From positions 1-64,000 of the forward strand of contig CAJUAB010000002.1 of NCBI GenBank assembly GCA_910583845.1: 64,000 nucleotides of DNA, read 5' to 3'. The first letter of the stretch is position 1, and the number at the start of each line of letters is the position of its first letter. This document shows positions 63,572 through 64,000 of this stretch, piece after piece. The stretch comes from an uncultured Acetatifactor sp. (GTDB taxonomy: Bacteria; Bacillota; Clostridia; Lachnospirales; Lachnospiraceae). Under the pieces are notes generated by a model. That model did no database searches. It saw only the letters and a program-made list of their open reading frames with translations, and was not told where the DNA came from. The translations under genes were made by a program, and so were the position numbers.

Positions 63572-64000
63572 ATGGAGAAAAAGGTTTATAAGGATCTAAG
63601 CAGGGAGGAATTGCGGCAGTTACACGCACAGCTGTCCAAAGAATATGCGGACGCGAAGGAAAAGGGATTAAAGCTGGATATGTCCAGAGGCAAACCCAGT
63701 GTGATACAGCTGGATATGGGAATGGATATATTTGATGTGCTCAATGCCTATAGCGATATGAGAAATATAGATAAGGTGGATGTCCGTAACTATGGTGTAC
63801 TGGACGGCATAGTGGAGGCCAAACATATGATGGCGGATATCATGGGGGTATCTGCGGATCATGTGATTGTGTGCGGCAATGCCAGCCTGACCATTATGTA
63901 TGACACAGTGTCCCGCTCCATGACGCACGGCGTAATGGGCAGTACTCCCTGGTGTAAGCTGGACCGTGTGAAGTTTTTGTGCCCGGTGCCCGGATATGAC
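63572..64000 (+). CDS. PLP-dependent aminotransferase (class I/II), cut by window end
   Basis: The first 143 residues of a fold-type I aminotransferase, with MSRGKPS and NYGVLDGIVEAKHMMADIMG followed by VIVCGNASLTIMYD, which match the N-terminal PLP-binding part of the aspartate/alanine-type aminotransferase group (PF12897 type). The catalytic Lys lies beyond the edge. ATG 63572 is preferred, with AGGAAAGG upstream. Substrate cannot be decided from the fragment. Confidence 0.8.
   Translation, partial: MEKKVYKDLSREELRQLHAQLSKEYADAKEKGLKLDMSRGKPSVIQLDMGMDIFDVLNAYSDMRNIDKVDVRNYGVLDGIVEAKHMMADIMGVSADHVIVCGNASLTIMYDTVSRSMTHGVMGSTPWCKLDRVKFLCPVPGYD

Overview
The window is a bacterial chromosome segment, most likely from a Clostridia member of the family Lachnospiraceae (Firmicutes). 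The evidence is the gene order of the housekeeping blocks (rimP-nusA-ylxR-ylxQ-infB-rbfA-nrnA-truB-ribF; rpsO-pnp; yicC-remA-gmk-rpoZ-rimO-pgsA-cinA-recA-recX-rny), strong AGGAGG-type ribosome sites, TTGACA/TATAAT promoters, tRNA genes without encoded CCA, a Spo0A-type protein, a SpoVB-type flippase, a Bce-type peptide-sensing module, and moderately high GC for the group. The species cannot be named from sequence alone.

Region 1 (about 1-7237) is the right-hand part of a mobile element. It carries small cargo genes (an unknown protein, a MazF/PemK toxin without a visible antitoxin, a catalytically degenerate serine-recombinase domain, an unknown protein and a 35-residue membrane peptide). These are followed by three consecutive tyrosine recombinases and a TnpC-like HTH/coiled-coil protein, as in Tn554-family or recombinase-in-trio elements. 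The second recombinase is split by an in-frame amber codon. The element ends inside an ABC-transporter ATPase gene, of which only the 3' half remains (about 7238-7661), followed by its intact permease.

Region 2 (about 9000-28530) is accessory chromosome. It holds a DUF3788 protein, divergent aminoglycoside-modifying enzymes (ANT(6)-like and AAC(6')-like), a two-gene chromate transporter, a NUDIX hydrolase, an AAA-ATPase/PD-(D/E)XK protein, a deoxyinosine DNA glycosylase, a B12-binding radical SAM protein, an HD hydrolase, a single-chain ABC exporter joined to a BceRS-BceAB antimicrobial-peptide module with a matching operator, two tandem tRNA-Glu(CUC) genes, a solitary GDP-L-fucose synthase and an XRE regulator.

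Region 3 (about 28740-41600) is the rimP-nusA-infB-truB-ribF information-processing operon from a strong promoter, then a Na/Pi cotransporter behind an apparent four-repeat Pho box, an SH3-NlpC/P60 hydrolase behind a terminator-containing leader, and rpsO. NusA, IF-2 and RNA polymerase omega (in region 4) all carry unusual low-complexity extensions.

Region 4 (about 41700-64000) holds pnp, a zinc-ribbon/DUF5685/DnaJ cassette with its own palindromic operator, a DUF4317 protein, tRNA-Ala(CGC), a Spo0A-type protein that has lost most of its receiver domain, glgA, a SpoVB-like flippase, rqcH, the yicC-remA-gmk-rpoZ operon, rimO-pgsA-cinA, a recA-recX operon with two LexA boxes, rny, and the start of an aminotransferase cut by the window edge. 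The best candidates for something new are the amber-split trio recombinase, the receiver-deleted Spo0A paralogue, the degenerate resolvase cargo protein, and the zinc-ribbon/DUF5685/DnaJ cassette.
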